Positions 1 to 7,949 of a DNA stretch of 64,000 nt are shown here, one piece after another (position 1 is the first letter of the stretch; every line of letters begins with the position of its first letter). The position numbers and the translations under genes are program-made. The stretch comes from Marinomonas hwangdonensis (GTDB lineage: Bacteria; Pseudomonadota; Gammaproteobacteria; Pseudomonadales; Marinomonadaceae): positions 434,001 to 498,000 of the forward strand of contig NZ_RIZG01000003.1 of the NCBI RefSeq assembly GCF_003721245.1. Reading direction: 5' to 3'. The notes beneath the pieces are model-generated. The model was not told the DNA's origin and searched no databases. It saw nothing but the letters and a program-made list of their open reading frames with translations.

Positions 1-210
1 ACGTTAAAAATTGAAGAATTGATTCACGAATTAAAAAATGAGTTCACCATTGCCATTGTGACGCACAACATGCAGCAAGCGGCACGGGTGTCGGATTACA
101 CAGCGTTTATGTATTTGGGTGATTTGGTGGAGTTTGGTGATACTAATACCTTGTTTACTAACCCTGACAAACAACAAACAGAAGACTACATCACGGGCCG
201 CTACGGCTAG
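1..210 (+). CDS. pstB: PstB, phosphate ABC transporter ATPase (3' end only)
   Basis: The last 69 codons of a gene that begins before the window. PstB is the cytoplasmic ATP-hydrolysing subunit of the high-affinity phosphate importer PstSCAB. The visible part carries the H-loop ([18 protein letters not shown]) and the usual PstB tail with FTNP and a C-terminal YITGRYG. The Walker A, signature and Walker B motifs lie outside the window. phoU starts 14 bases downstream, as in most pst operons, which supports the call. Confidence 0.95.
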   Translation, partial: TLKIEELIHELKNEFTIAIVTHNMQQAARVSDYTAFMYLGDLVEFGDTNTLFTNPDKQQTEDYITGRYG

Positions 211-224
211 GCGGAGGACGCATT

Positions 225-938
225 ATGAAAGAATTAACAACGGATCATATCTCCCAGCAGTTTAATAACGAGTTGGAAGCCCTGCGTCAGCATTTTTTAA
301 CCATGGGTGGCGTGGTTGAAAGTCAGGTACAAGATGCCGTGCAGGCGCTGCTTGATAGTAACGGCTCTTTGGCCGAAGACGTCAAAGATCAAGACACTAC
401 CGTTAACCAATTGGATGGTTTAATCGACGAAGAGTGTCGCCGTATTTTGGCTAAGCGTCAGCCAGCGGCTTCCGACTTACGCATGATTTTGTCCATCAGT
501 AAAGCGGTGAGTGAATTGGAGCGTATTGGTGATGAAGCCAAAAAAATTGCCAACCTCACACTGAATCTCGTGTCGGAAGGGGAGTCTCCGCGTGGTTACG
601 TTGAGATCAACCGTATCGGTCAGATGGTATCGAAAATGGTGCATGATGCGCTTGACGCCTATGCGCGTTTAGACATCGAGTTGGCGGTGAAAGTCGCCAA
701 ACAAGACCGTACTGTGGACCAAGAATACAACACGGCGATGCGTTCTTTAGTGACCTATATGATGGAAGATCCACGCAGTATTTCACGCGTGATCAACGTG
801 ATCTGGGTACTTCGCTCTCTTGAACGTATTGGTGACCATGCGCGTCATACTTGTCAACATTTGATCTTCATGATCAAGGGCGTTGATGTTCGTCACGTGA
901 GTCTCAACGACCTTACGGCCGACTATAAACCCAAATAG
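225..938 (+). CDS. phoU: PhoU, phosphate-signalling regulator
   Basis: A 237-residue cytoplasmic protein of the normal PhoU length. PhoU links the Pst transporter to the PhoR kinase and keeps the Pho regulon off when phosphate is plentiful. Two three-helix PhoU repeats can be read: one near residues 20-110 with the ELERIGDEAKKIA motif, and one near 120-220 with the matching SLERIGDHARHTCQ motif, both typical metal-binding helices. A GGAGG ribosome site precedes the ATG, and the gene follows pstB by 14 bases, so the two are co-transcribed. phoB and phoR lie about 6 kb away on the other strand rather than next to pst. Confidence 0.97.
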   Translation: MKELTTDHISQQFNNELEALRQHFLTMGGVVESQVQDAVQALLDSNGSLAEDVKDQDTTVNQLDGLIDEECRRILAKRQPAASDLRMILSISKAVSELERIGDEAKKIANLTLNLVSEGESPRGYVEINRIGQMVSKMVHDALDAYARLDIELAVKVAKQDRTVDQEYNTAMRSLVTYMMEDPRSISRVINVIWVLRSLERIGDHARHTCQHLIFMIKGVDVRHVSLNDLTADYKPK

Positions 939-950
939 ATCATGTGCTTA

Positions 951-983
951 GGCTTCTTGGCTGATCAGATCAGTCAAGAAGCC
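951..983 (+). terminator. Stem-loop after phoU
   Basis: A long hairpin with arms GGCTTCTTG and CAAGAAGCC, continued inward through a G-T wobble by CTGAT/ATCAG around a three-base loop. It lies 13 bases after the phoU stop. The T tract is weak (CTTTTT after eight other bases), so it may be an imperfect intrinsic terminator of the pst-phoU transcript. Confidence 0.6.
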
Positions 984-1120
984 GATGTTACTTTTTGCCA
1001 TACTGATTTCTGCTTCCTCAATCGACGGCCTGTTTATTTCACGTAAAAAACGTCTTTACGGGTGGGCTATTCGGCTGACTTTGCTATCATCGTTTCCTTT
1101 TCGATGAGGCGTTACCCGCT

Positions 1121-1621
1121 ATGTTTACTCTAGACCTTGCCCCTACTTGTTCACCTGATGAGCGCTATCATGACCTTAACGCCCAATTAGCGGCCTTGCT
1201 AAGTGGCGAACGCGACCTTATCTGCAATGCCGCGCAATTTTCTGCTTTTGTGATGCAAACAGTGGAAGATTTGAATTGGTCTGGGTTTTATTTCGCACGT
1301 GATAATGAACTGGTATTAGGGCCTTATGTCGGCAAAGTGGCTTGTACGCGTATTCCATTTGGTAAGGGGGTGTGTGGTAAAGCGGCGGAAAGTCTACAAA
1401 TTCAACGTATCAAGAATGTTCATGCATTTGATGGCCACATTGCTTGCGATGCTGCTTCGGCCTCTGAGTTGGTATTACCGGTGGTAGTGGATGGCAAGCT
1501 GGTGGCCGTGTTTGATATGGACAGCCCAAAAGTAGGGCGATTTACAGAGATAGACCAAGTGGGGTTAGCTGCTTTTGTGGCGACTTTTATTGCAGCGACG
1601 GACTGTAATTGGTCGTTTTAG
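1121..1621 (+). CDS. msrC: Free methionine-(R)-sulfoxide reductase (fRMsr, GAF domain)
   Basis: A 166-residue single GAF-domain protein. The family reduces free methionine-R-sulfoxide in the cytoplasm as part of oxidative-stress repair. The three cysteines expected of the family are present at about 75 (GKVACTRIPFG), 85 (GVCG) and 109 (GHIACDAAS), together with the SGFYF and FDMDSP signatures, so the enzyme looks active. The last codons are formed by the first copy of a 16-base tandem duplication that continues past the stop. The next gene lies on the opposite strand and its end overlaps this one by four bases. Confidence 0.9.
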   Translation: MFTLDLAPTCSPDERYHDLNAQLAALLSGERDLICNAAQFSAFVMQTVEDLNWSGFYFARDNELVLGPYVGKVACTRIPFGKGVCGKAAESLQIQRIKNVHAFDGHIACDAASASELVLPVVVDGKLVAVFDMDSPKVGRFTEIDQVGLAAFVATFIAATDCNWSF

Positions 1622-1639
1622 GTATTGGTCGTTTTAGGT
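1608..1639. repeat. 16-bp tandem duplication at a convergent gene junction
   Basis: The unit ATTGGTCGTTTTAGGT occurs twice, back to back. The first copy supplies the end and stop of the msrC-like gene. Both copies fall in or next to the 3' end of the opposing kinase-like gene, and shape its last residues. It looks like a recent replication-slippage event. Confidence 0.85.
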
Positions 1640-3426
1640 ATTGTCGGGACAGTGAATAAGGTTCTTAGTAGCGGCTCTAGCTGGCTTTGTGTGAGTGGAA
1701 ACGACAATGGCATTACGGAGTAGCCAATGGTGTTGATTGCCTTAGGATGGTAGCTCAGCACAGCGCATGAGACACTTTTCCATTGTTGCAAGGCTTCCTT
1801 ACCGTCGCGATCAAAGTGTGGTGTATTGCCCAGAATAATCAGATCGTATTCTTTGTTCTCGTGAAGATAGCCCTCTTTTGATAAAGAAGCGTGAATGTTG
1901 AAGCTCGCCAGTTGCAACCCAATCATTTTGGCTAAATGCGTATCGGTTTCAATGATCAAGGCGTGCTTTTGTGGTGAACACTGAAAACGGGGGGATTTTT
2001 CCGCTGGTGCTTGGTTTGCTTCCTGATAGGGAAGGTCCACCCAAAACTCACAGCCTGTTTGTGATGCGCAAGAAAAATGCATTTGCCCCTCAAGGAAGTA
2101 CACCAGCTTGTGGCACAACGCCAAACTTAAGCCAACGGCGCTTGGCAAGGGGCCTTCTTGCTGCATTGGCAAAGCGGGGTTAATTCTTAAGCTTTGCTGT
2201 AATTGATCGGACATACCCAGTCCAGTGTCTCTGATGGCGATTTGGAACATGCGAGTGGTGCCCTGGCCCTCCTGAAGAGGATCCGGTGTTATGACTAAGC
2301 TCGATGGTCGGATTTGTAAACTAATACTGCCAGATGGTGTGTGGGCAATGGCATTTTGCAGTAGTGCGGTGATGATGACCCTGATTCTATTGAAATCCAA
2401 TGATATAAACTTCGGTAACAACGGATCGATATACACCACGCTATACAGGCTTTTGCGCGTTAGTTGTGGCTCAAACAACCACATACAGCGTTCTATTTGA
2501 TTCTGTAAAAATTCGGTCGTTGGCGTAATATCGAGTTTTTTAGCATCAATTAAAGCCAAGTCAGATAGCATTTCTACGGTTTGTAATAGCTGCTGACCAG
2601 ACTCCTCAACATGCTTCGATAGAGCCTTGGCTTCTTGATGAGAGGAGGTGTTTTTTAGTGAATGAGCGACGCCTAAAATAGCGCTAGCTGGCGAACGTAT
2701 TTCTTGCGTGATGAAAGAAAGCATATCGGCTTTGTCTTCATGCACCGCTTGAATGCTTGCTTGCAGTTTGCTATGTCGTTGAAAAGTCGCTTTTAGTTCG
2801 ATAAAGACCTTAATGGTGAAAAAGCATAAGCATAGCAACAAGGTCAAGAGCACAATGGAAAGCACTTGAATGATATTTAGATTACTTTGTAACCGATCAT
2901 TTTGAGCGGTGATGAATTCATTGCTACCCTTGTTGACTAGGGTGATAAATTCATTGATTTGATCGTCTAAACTTTGCAGACGCTCTAAGAGACTGGGCAA
3001 ATAAGCAAGATCGCCACTTTCAATTTTGGATAAATGAAAACTCAGCAGTTCAAGCTCGCCATTGATGATGTTCAATAACCTAGAGGTGCGACCGTTTTCA
3101 AAGGTACGAATCAGATCACCCACTTCACCGACTCTCAGAAGATCAACGCGGCTCATCAGCAGATCGAATTCGAAATACGCTTTACCGTCAAGAGGGTGAT
3201 CTTCTTCCTCCAGCAAGATGAGATAATTAATAAAACGGTAAGATTGTACTTGAAGTTGTAATGCGTTCCAGATGGAGCTTTCGAAAATACGGCGGCCATT
3301 GTTTTTCGAACTGTCACTGGTATAAGTAATGATAGCAAATACGGCAAGAGTGATGGTCAGAATGAGCGTGATGAAGCCGTATAAACTCCACTGTTTCAGC
3401 CTTGAAAACCACGCTTTGTTTTTCAA
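1618..3426 (-). CDS. Degenerate hybrid histidine-kinase-like protein, lacks phospho-sites
   Basis: A 602-residue membrane protein. Segments: membrane helix about 13-36, helical periplasmic region 37-182, membrane helix about 183-207, dimerisation/H-box region about 230-290, ATPase region about 340-465, degenerate receiver about 487-592. The H-box reads SFITQEIRSP: the phospho-accepting histidine is glutamine 241 (codon at 2704-2706). The receiver has glycine 533 where the aspartate should be (DLIILGNTP) and lacks the conserved lysine. The N-box (LLQNAIAHTP) and G1 (DTGLGM) survive. The start is a TTG behind AAGGGG. It follows the upstream exported protein by 13 bases. It may act as a non-phosphorylating sensor or need a partner kinase; its target is unknown. 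Confidence 0.75.
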   Translation of the reverse strand: MKNKAWFSRLKQWSLYGFITLILTITLAVFAIITYTSDSSKNNGRRIFESSIWNALQLQVQSYRFINYLILLEEEDHPLDGKAYFEFDLLMSRVDLLRVGEVGDLIRTFENGRTSRLLNIINGELELLSFHLSKIESGDLAYLPSLLERLQSLDDQINEFITLVNKGSNEFITAQNDRLQSNLNIIQVLSIVLLTLLLCLCFFTIKVFIELKATFQRHSKLQASIQAVHEDKADMLSFITQEIRSPASAILGVAHSLKNTSSHQEAKALSKHVEESGQQLLQTVEMLSDLALIDAKKLDITPTTEFLQNQIERCMWLFEPQLTRKSLYSVVYIDPLLPKFISLDFNRIRVIITALLQNAIAHTPSGSISLQIRPSSLVITPDPLQEGQGTTRMFQIAIRDTGLGMSDQLQQSLRINPALPMQQEGPLPSAVGLSLALCHKLVYFLEGQMHFSCASQTGCEFWVDLPYQEANQAPAEKSPRFQCSPQKHALIIETDTHLAKMIGLQLASFNIHASLSKEGYLHENKEYDLIILGNTPHFDRDGKEALQQWKSVSCAVLSYHPKAINTIGYSVMPLSFPLTQSQLEPLLRTLFTVPTIPKTTNT

Positions 3427-3439
3427 ACGATGCCCCTTT

Positions 3440-3949
3440 CTACTCTGGAGTAACCACCAGTTTTATTTGGTTTACTTGCCAAATAGAACGACCATAGAAG
3501 ACCTCGGACTTTAAATCGTTACGATCATCAAATGGGTAAATCACCATGATAGGGCCAAGATTGCGAACGCTCATGGCGTGGCCGTTTTGATGAGTCGCAA
3601 AAATAGCACCGTTCTCGACAAAATCATTGAGAGGAATCTCTGTCATATAACGATTTAACGCACTGACTTGGAGCAGGTTGGCTTGGCTACCAAGACGCGC
3701 TACTAAATCTACGGCAGAGAAACCTTGATAAGTATGAAGCCCTTTCGCCCAAGGATTTTGTGTCGTCACTGTGTACTGCGGTAGCTTGTTGAGCATAGCC
3801 ATGTCAAATTCGATGTCTTCAAGTGTTTCGTTGGCATCAATCGCACCAGAAACCGTCAGCAACACGCTACCTTTGGCTTGATCTGAAGCGCTGACAGACG
3901 AACTAGACAGTACTAATAGCAAGGTCATGAAAGAGGATAATAAACGCAT
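3440..3949 (-). CDS. Small exported protein, molybdopterin-oxidoreductase-like fold
   Basis: I place the start at the ATG at 3949, which has an AAAAGG ribosome site and begins a clear signal peptide (MRLLSSFMTLLLVLSSSSVSA); the longer frame upstream lacks support. The mature part of about 145 residues contains YTVTTQNPW, TYQGFSAVDLV and SIWQVNQIKLVV, a pattern I associate with small periplasmic proteins related to the molybdopterin-binding domain of sulfite-oxidase-like enzymes, although no cofactor-binding cysteine is evident. It is encoded 13 bases before the degenerate kinase, so the two probably form a periplasmic sensor and membrane-signal pair. The ligand is unknown. Confidence 0.7.
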   Translation of the reverse strand: MRLLSSFMTLLLVLSSSSVSASDQAKGSVLLTVSGAIDANETLEDIEFDMAMLNKLPQYTVTTQNPWAKGLHTYQGFSAVDLVARLGSQANLLQVSALNRYMTEIPLNDFVENGAIFATHQNGHAMSVRNLGPIMVIYPFDDRNDLKSEVFYGRSIWQVNQIKLVVTPE

Positions 3950-4147
3950 AAAAAGCCTTTTATGATTGGCGTGTATAATGAAAACGAACAATACAGCTAC
4001 GTCATAATACAAGAGTTTTGGGAATAGACAAATAAACCCACTTATTTACGTGAGACACTTTTATTTTATACGGGCTTTGTGGAGCCTCGAAAGCCCTCAT
4101 GATATTCTCTCGCTTCATATATAACCTAATGAAGGTACTGCTAGATT

Positions 4148-4927
4148 GTGATTACACACCCGTTTAAAGCCGCAGGGGCATTTATTAAGGCGTTGCCCTT
4201 GGTGTTATCGAAAGATTTGAGATTGTTCATATTAGCGCCGTTATTGGCGAATGTTCTTTTAATAGCCCTGTTGTACCTAGTGGCTTTTCGCTACCTTGAT
4301 GATGGTGTAGCGTCTGTAATGGGGTATCTTCCTGAGTGGGTTTCATTTATTGACTGGTTACTTGAATTAGTCGTTATGGCACTGTTAGGAATTCTGTTGT
4401 TTTACAGTTTTTCAGTGGGGGTGAATATCTTGGCGGCGCCCTTTATGGCTTTTTTGGCAGAAAAAGTGGAAGAAAAACAAACGGGGAAAGTGTTTGACGA
4501 GCGTTTAACTTTTAGTGTGGTGATGAAGGTAATTGGTCAAAGCTTACAGCGTGAGTGTCAGAAGATTTTGTACTTTCTGCCTCGTTTCTTGTTGTTGATT
4601 TTATTGACGTTTGTGCCCTTGGTGAATGTGATTGCCCCCATTTTGTTGCTGCTGTTTTCTATGTGGATGTTGTCGTTGCAATATATGGATTATGCGTTTG
4701 ATAACAACAAAGTTTCTTTTAATAACATGAGAATGGCGCTGCGCTCGAAACCCTTATTATGTTGGACTTTTGGCGGCATCGTCATGGTCAGTTTAGCGAT
4801 TCCTTTTTTTAATTTATTTGTTATGCCGATCGCAGTGGTTGCTGCGACTCTTTTATGGGTTTCGGTATTTCAGTCACAACAGGGCGAGCATGCTACCTTG
4901 TTACCTTCGACGAATAGGATTTTGTAA
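4148..4927 (+). CDS. cysZ: CysZ/EI24-family membrane protein
   Basis: A 259-residue inner-membrane protein with hydrophobic segments near residues 25-50, 65-95, 140-175 and 200-245. The family includes CysZ, which helps sulfate enter the cell for cysteine synthesis. Family features seen are the N-terminal GAFIKALPLVLSKDLRLF block, NILAAPFMAFLAEKVE and QYMDYAFDNNKVSF. The start is a GTG with AAGG upstream. Its stop overlaps the next start in TAATG, so the two genes are translationally coupled. No other sulfur genes are nearby, so sulfate transport is inferred only from the family. Confidence 0.8.
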   Translation: MITHPFKAAGAFIKALPLVLSKDLRLFILAPLLANVLLIALLYLVAFRYLDDGVASVMGYLPEWVSFIDWLLELVVMALLGILLFYSFSVGVNILAAPFMAFLAEKVEEKQTGKVFDERLTFSVVMKVIGQSLQRECQKILYFLPRFLLLILLTFVPLVNVIAPILLLLFSMWMLSLQYMDYAFDNNKVSFNNMRMALRSKPLLCWTFGGIVMVSLAIPFFNLFVMPIAVVAATLLWVSVFQSQQGEHATLLPSTNRIL

Positions 4928-5769
4928 TGTCATTTAAAATATTGGTTGTCGATGATGCCTCTTTCACACGGGATTTGATCCGCCGCACCTTACGTAAGCA
5001 ATTTCCTGCGGCAGAGATTGAAGACGCGGTAAATGGCCGAAAAGCGCAAAAAATGATGGAAAAAATCCAGTTTGACATGGTGTTGTGTGACTGGGAAATG
5101 CCTGAAATGACGGGAGTCGAGCTTTTAAAATGGTGTCGTGAACAGCCAAAATACAAAAAAGATAGTGTGCCTTTTGTGATGATCACCAGCCGAGGTGATA
5201 AGAGTCATGTGGTTGAAGCCGTGCAGTCGGGTGTCACCGATTACCTTGGTAAGCCTTTTTCAAGTGAGCAACTGATTAACAAGGTCTTATCGGCTGCGAA
5301 GAAACACAATATTGAAGATCGTTTGTCGTCACAAAAGCCACGGGATAAAAACGCACCTGGCAGTTCAACGTCATCACTGGATGTATTAATGGGGGCCGGC
5401 AAGGCAGCAAGCCCGGTGAAAGCCACCAAGTTCATCAACCCTGATGCCACGGCGGCGGTGATAAAAGACGTCAAAATTCCTACTTCAGTAAGGTTTGAAG
5501 GGAAGCAATTTCGCTGCATGATCGTGCAGTTCAGTAAGACCGAAGCCACCATGTTTATAAAAAGTGACGACATTGTTCCTCAAGTCTTGGGGCAAGCGGT
5601 GTTGGACTTGGAGTTTGGCGGTAAGGTTAATCGTCTGAATTATTATATCCAGTCGGTCGCTACGACTGAGAAAAAGCACGACTCGACGTTTTTGACGGTA
5701 ATATTGAGCTTGATTGATCAAGACAGTGAGAAAGAAGCCTTTATTAGCCAGTTGTTTGACAGCTTGTAA
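4927..5769 (+). CDS. CheY-like response regulator with PilZ-like C-terminal domain
   Basis: A 280-residue protein. Residues 1-130 form an intact receiver: the acidic pair in VVDDAS, phospho-acceptor D55 (VLCDWEMPE), T87/S88 and K109 (GKPF). A polar linker of about 50 residues follows. Residues about 185-280 resemble a PilZ-type beta-barrel, but the usual RxxxR c-di-GMP motif is not clear. No histidine kinase lies alongside; the start overlaps the stop of the CysZ-like gene. Likely a stand-alone output of a motility or surface pathway; the partner is unknown. Confidence 0.8.
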   Translation: MSFKILVVDDASFTRDLIRRTLRKQFPAAEIEDAVNGRKAQKMMEKIQFDMVLCDWEMPEMTGVELLKWCREQPKYKKDSVPFVMITSRGDKSHVVEAVQSGVTDYLGKPFSSEQLINKVLSAAKKHNIEDRLSSQKPRDKNAPGSSTSSLDVLMGAGKAASPVKATKFINPDATAAVIKDVKIPTSVRFEGKQFRCMIVQFSKTEATMFIKSDDIVPQVLGQAVLDLEFGGKVNRLNYYIQSVATTEKKHDSTFLTVILSLIDQDSEKEAFISQLFDSL

Positions 5770-5790
5770 GCGTTATTTTTACTTTTAGTC

Positions 5791-5824
5791 CTCGTATCCC
5801 TTTTTTAGTAAAAAGGGATACGAG
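5791..5824. terminator. Bidirectional terminator between response regulator and phoR
   Basis: A perfect 15-bp stem, arms CTCGTATCCCTTTTT and AAAAAGGGATACGAG, around a four-base loop. It lies between two convergent genes, 21 bases after the plus-strand stop and 11 before the phoR stop, and can serve both. Confidence 0.8.
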
Positions 5825-5835
5825 CAAGATTTCCT

Positions 5836-7173
5836 TTAAGTACTTGGTGTTTCGCTGTTATTGGAGGTAATCGCGGGAATAGTGTCGGTTCGCGTTCTAT
5901 GCGCCGGAAAATGACAGGAGAAGGTGCTGCCAAAGCCAGGTTGGCTGCGAATTTGCAGTTTGGCGTCGTGATGAAGTAAGACGTGTTTCACAATGGCTAG
6001 TCCCAGCCCTGTACCGCCGGTTTTTGAGCCACGCCCTTTATCGACTCTAAAGAAGCGTTCTGTGAGCCTTGGAATGTACCTAGGTTCGATACCAATGCCA
6101 TTGTCTTTAACAGAAAAGACGCCGTTAAATTCATTGTTTTCCCACTTGATCAGGATGTCGCCACCATCTGGAGAATACTTCACCGCATTGACCACAAGAT
6201 TCGAAAAGGCGCTGTATAGTTCCTTGTAGGATCCATATAAGCGAGCGTCGCTAGGAATGTCCAGTGTCACCTTGTGTTTATCGGTGAGGATTAAATTGGT
6301 CACCTTAGTAATGGCATTGATTAAGTCGGTGACTTTATACCATTGATTTTCTTCTCGTTTATCGTCGCTCTCAAGGCGAGACAATAGTAAAAGATCCTCG
6401 ATGAGTTGCTCCATGCGTTCCGATTGTTCAGACATATTCACAATGCCTTTTTGCATACTCGCAGGTAGGCTGTCTTTGAATAATTCTAAGGTTTCCAGAT
6501 AACCCTTAATAACGGTGAGTGGTGTTTTTAACTCGTGGGACGCATTAGCGACAAAATCTTTGCGCATCTGTTCAAGCAAATGCAAGCGAGTAACGTCACG
6601 CACAAAAATTAGGTGATCGTTTTTATCGTACAGCGTGGTTTGTATTTCTAAGTAAACGCCATCTTTTGCGGGGGACTTGATGACAAGAGGCTCTCCAAAG
6701 CGCTTTTGGCTAAAATAGCGAAAAAAGTCCGGATTGCGAACAATATTGGTGATGACCTGACCCCGATCGACAGGGCGTTGTAACCCCAAAAAATGCGCAG
6801 CAGAATTGTTCCACCACTCTAAATTACCTTGGTGATCCGCCATGATCACGCCTTCTTTTAAAGCGGTGGTCGAGCTTTCTATACGGGTAAGCGCTTGACG
6901 CATGCGACGCTTTGATTTGCGCTGTTTCTTTTGTAAACGATACACAGAATCAAAGACTTCACCCCAAATCCCACCGGATTCAGGAGGAGCTGCACGGCCA
7001 GAGTGGCGTAACCAATTATGAAACTGATACAGCTGATACAGCTGCCAGTACAAAGACCCTAAAACATATAAAAGCAAAACACCCAGCAATTGCCCCAGCA
7101 CTAAGCCAATAACGATGCAGGCAGCAAGACCGATAAACCATGTTGTGATGGTGTTTCGCCAAATTGTTTTCAT
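5836..7173 (-). CDS. phoR: PhoR, phosphate-regulon sensor histidine kinase
   Basis: A 445-residue kinase. Two close N-terminal membrane helices (about 8-42) have almost no periplasmic loop, as in PhoR. A PAS domain follows (about 100-195), then the H-box FVANASHELKTPLTVIKGYL with H213, the N-box NLVVNAVKYSPDGG and G-boxes DNGIGI and GGTGLGLAIVKHV, all intact. It phosphorylates PhoB when Pst/PhoU signal phosphate shortage. Its ATG overlaps the phoB stop by four bases. The tandem nine-base repeat near 7025-7050 simply encodes LYQLYQLYQ in the membrane region. Confidence 0.95.
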   Translation of the reverse strand: MKTIWRNTITTWFIGLAACIVIGLVLGQLLGVLLLYVLGSLYWQLYQLYQFHNWLRHSGRAAPPESGGIWGEVFDSVYRLQKKQRKSKRRMRQALTRIESSTTALKEGVIMADHQGNLEWWNNSAAHFLGLQRPVDRGQVITNIVRNPDFFRYFSQKRFGEPLVIKSPAKDGVYLEIQTTLYDKNDHLIFVRDVTRLHLLEQMRKDFVANASHELKTPLTVIKGYLETLELFKDSLPASMQKGIVNMSEQSERMEQLIEDLLLLSRLESDDKREENQWYKVTDLINAITKVTNLILTDKHKVTLDIPSDARLYGSYKELYSAFSNLVVNAVKYSPDGGDILIKWENNEFNGVFSVKDNGIGIEPRYIPRLTERFFRVDKGRGSKTGGTGLGLAIVKHVLLHHDAKLQIRSQPGFGSTFSCHFPAHRTRTDTIPAITSNNSETPST

Positions 7174-7865
7174 ACAACCCTTTTTGTTGAGAAGCGGTAG
7201 CCTGTCCCTCTGACTGTTTGTATCAAGAAGTCGTGGGTGCTACCAATGGCTTTACGTAAGCGACGTATGTGAACATCAACAGTACGTTCTTCAACATACA
7301 CATTGCCGCCCCAAACTTGATCTAATAATTGCGCTCTTGAATACGCACGTTCCTGATGTGTCATGAGAAACTTCAACAGTCGATATTCTGTTGGTCCCAT
7401 GTCCAAAGGACGACTGCCAATCGTGACGCGCTGGCTGACAGGATCCAGCATTAGGCCTTCAATTTCAATCGGTTCGTCAACACCCTGAGGAGTGGCGCGT
7501 CGCAACACGGCTTTTAGACGAGCGACCAATTCTCTTGGTGAAAAAGGCTTGGTGATGTAATCGTCTGCGCCCACTTCTAAACCTTGAATTTTGTTATCTT
7601 CTTCGCTTTTTGCCGTCAAGATAATCACAGGGATTTCTGCGGTTGTGCTGTCTTTTTTGAGTCGACGAGTCAGCTCAACACCGCTGCCCCCTGGCATCAT
7701 CCAATCCACTAATACCAGATCAGGTCGATGGTCCACAATCATCTCATGGGCTTGCTGAATATTTTCCGCTTCAAGGTATTCATACCCTGCCATTTCAAGT
7801 GCAATGGCGATCATTTCACGAATAGAAGATTCGTCATCTATAATTAATACTTTTTTACCGGTCAC
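7170..7865 (-). CDS. phoB: PhoB, phosphate-regulon response regulator
   Basis: A 231-residue OmpR/PhoB-family regulator. The receiver (1-120) has the acidic pair D10/D11, phospho-acceptor D54 (LVLVDWMMPG), the T in ILTAKSEEDN and K in TKPFSPREL. The winged-helix DNA-binding domain (about 130-229) has the EERTVDVHIRRLRKAI recognition helix and VRGTGYRFS wing. It activates pst-phoU and other phosphate-starvation genes. It is first in the phoBR operon, and an inverted TGTGACA/TGTCACA pair lies just upstream. Confidence 0.97.
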   Translation of the reverse strand: MTGKKVLIIDDESSIREMIAIALEMAGYEYLEAENIQQAHEMIVDHRPDLVLVDWMMPGGSGVELTRRLKKDSTTAEIPVIILTAKSEEDNKIQGLEVGADDYITKPFSPRELVARLKAVLRRATPQGVDEPIEIEGLMLDPVSQRVTIGSRPLDMGPTEYRLLKFLMTHQERAYSRAQLLDQVWGGNVYVEERTVDVHIRRLRKAIGSTHDFLIQTVRGTGYRFSTKRVV

Positions 7866-7910
7866 AGGATTATCCTCATCTCAGGAACGGTTTTTATTAA
7901 AGCGGGTAAA

Positions 7911-7936
7911 TGTGACAATTTGGTTAAAATGTCACA
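7911..7936 (-). promoter_or_regulatory. Dyad upstream of phoB, possible Pho-box-like site
   Basis: An almost perfect inverted repeat (TGTGACA and TGTCACA, 12 bases apart, with AT-rich inner flanks) sits 46 bases before the phoB start. TGTCAC resembles half of a Pho-box unit, but Pho boxes are direct repeats spaced 11 bases apart and this is inverted, so another regulator could bind it. Confidence 0.35.
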
Positions 7937-7949
7937 TGTTTGCCACATT

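Noticed and set aside
7022-7050. Nine-base tandem repeat that could be a regulatory or slippage element
   Set aside because: It lies inside phoR and is explained by the repeated residues LYQ in the membrane segment.
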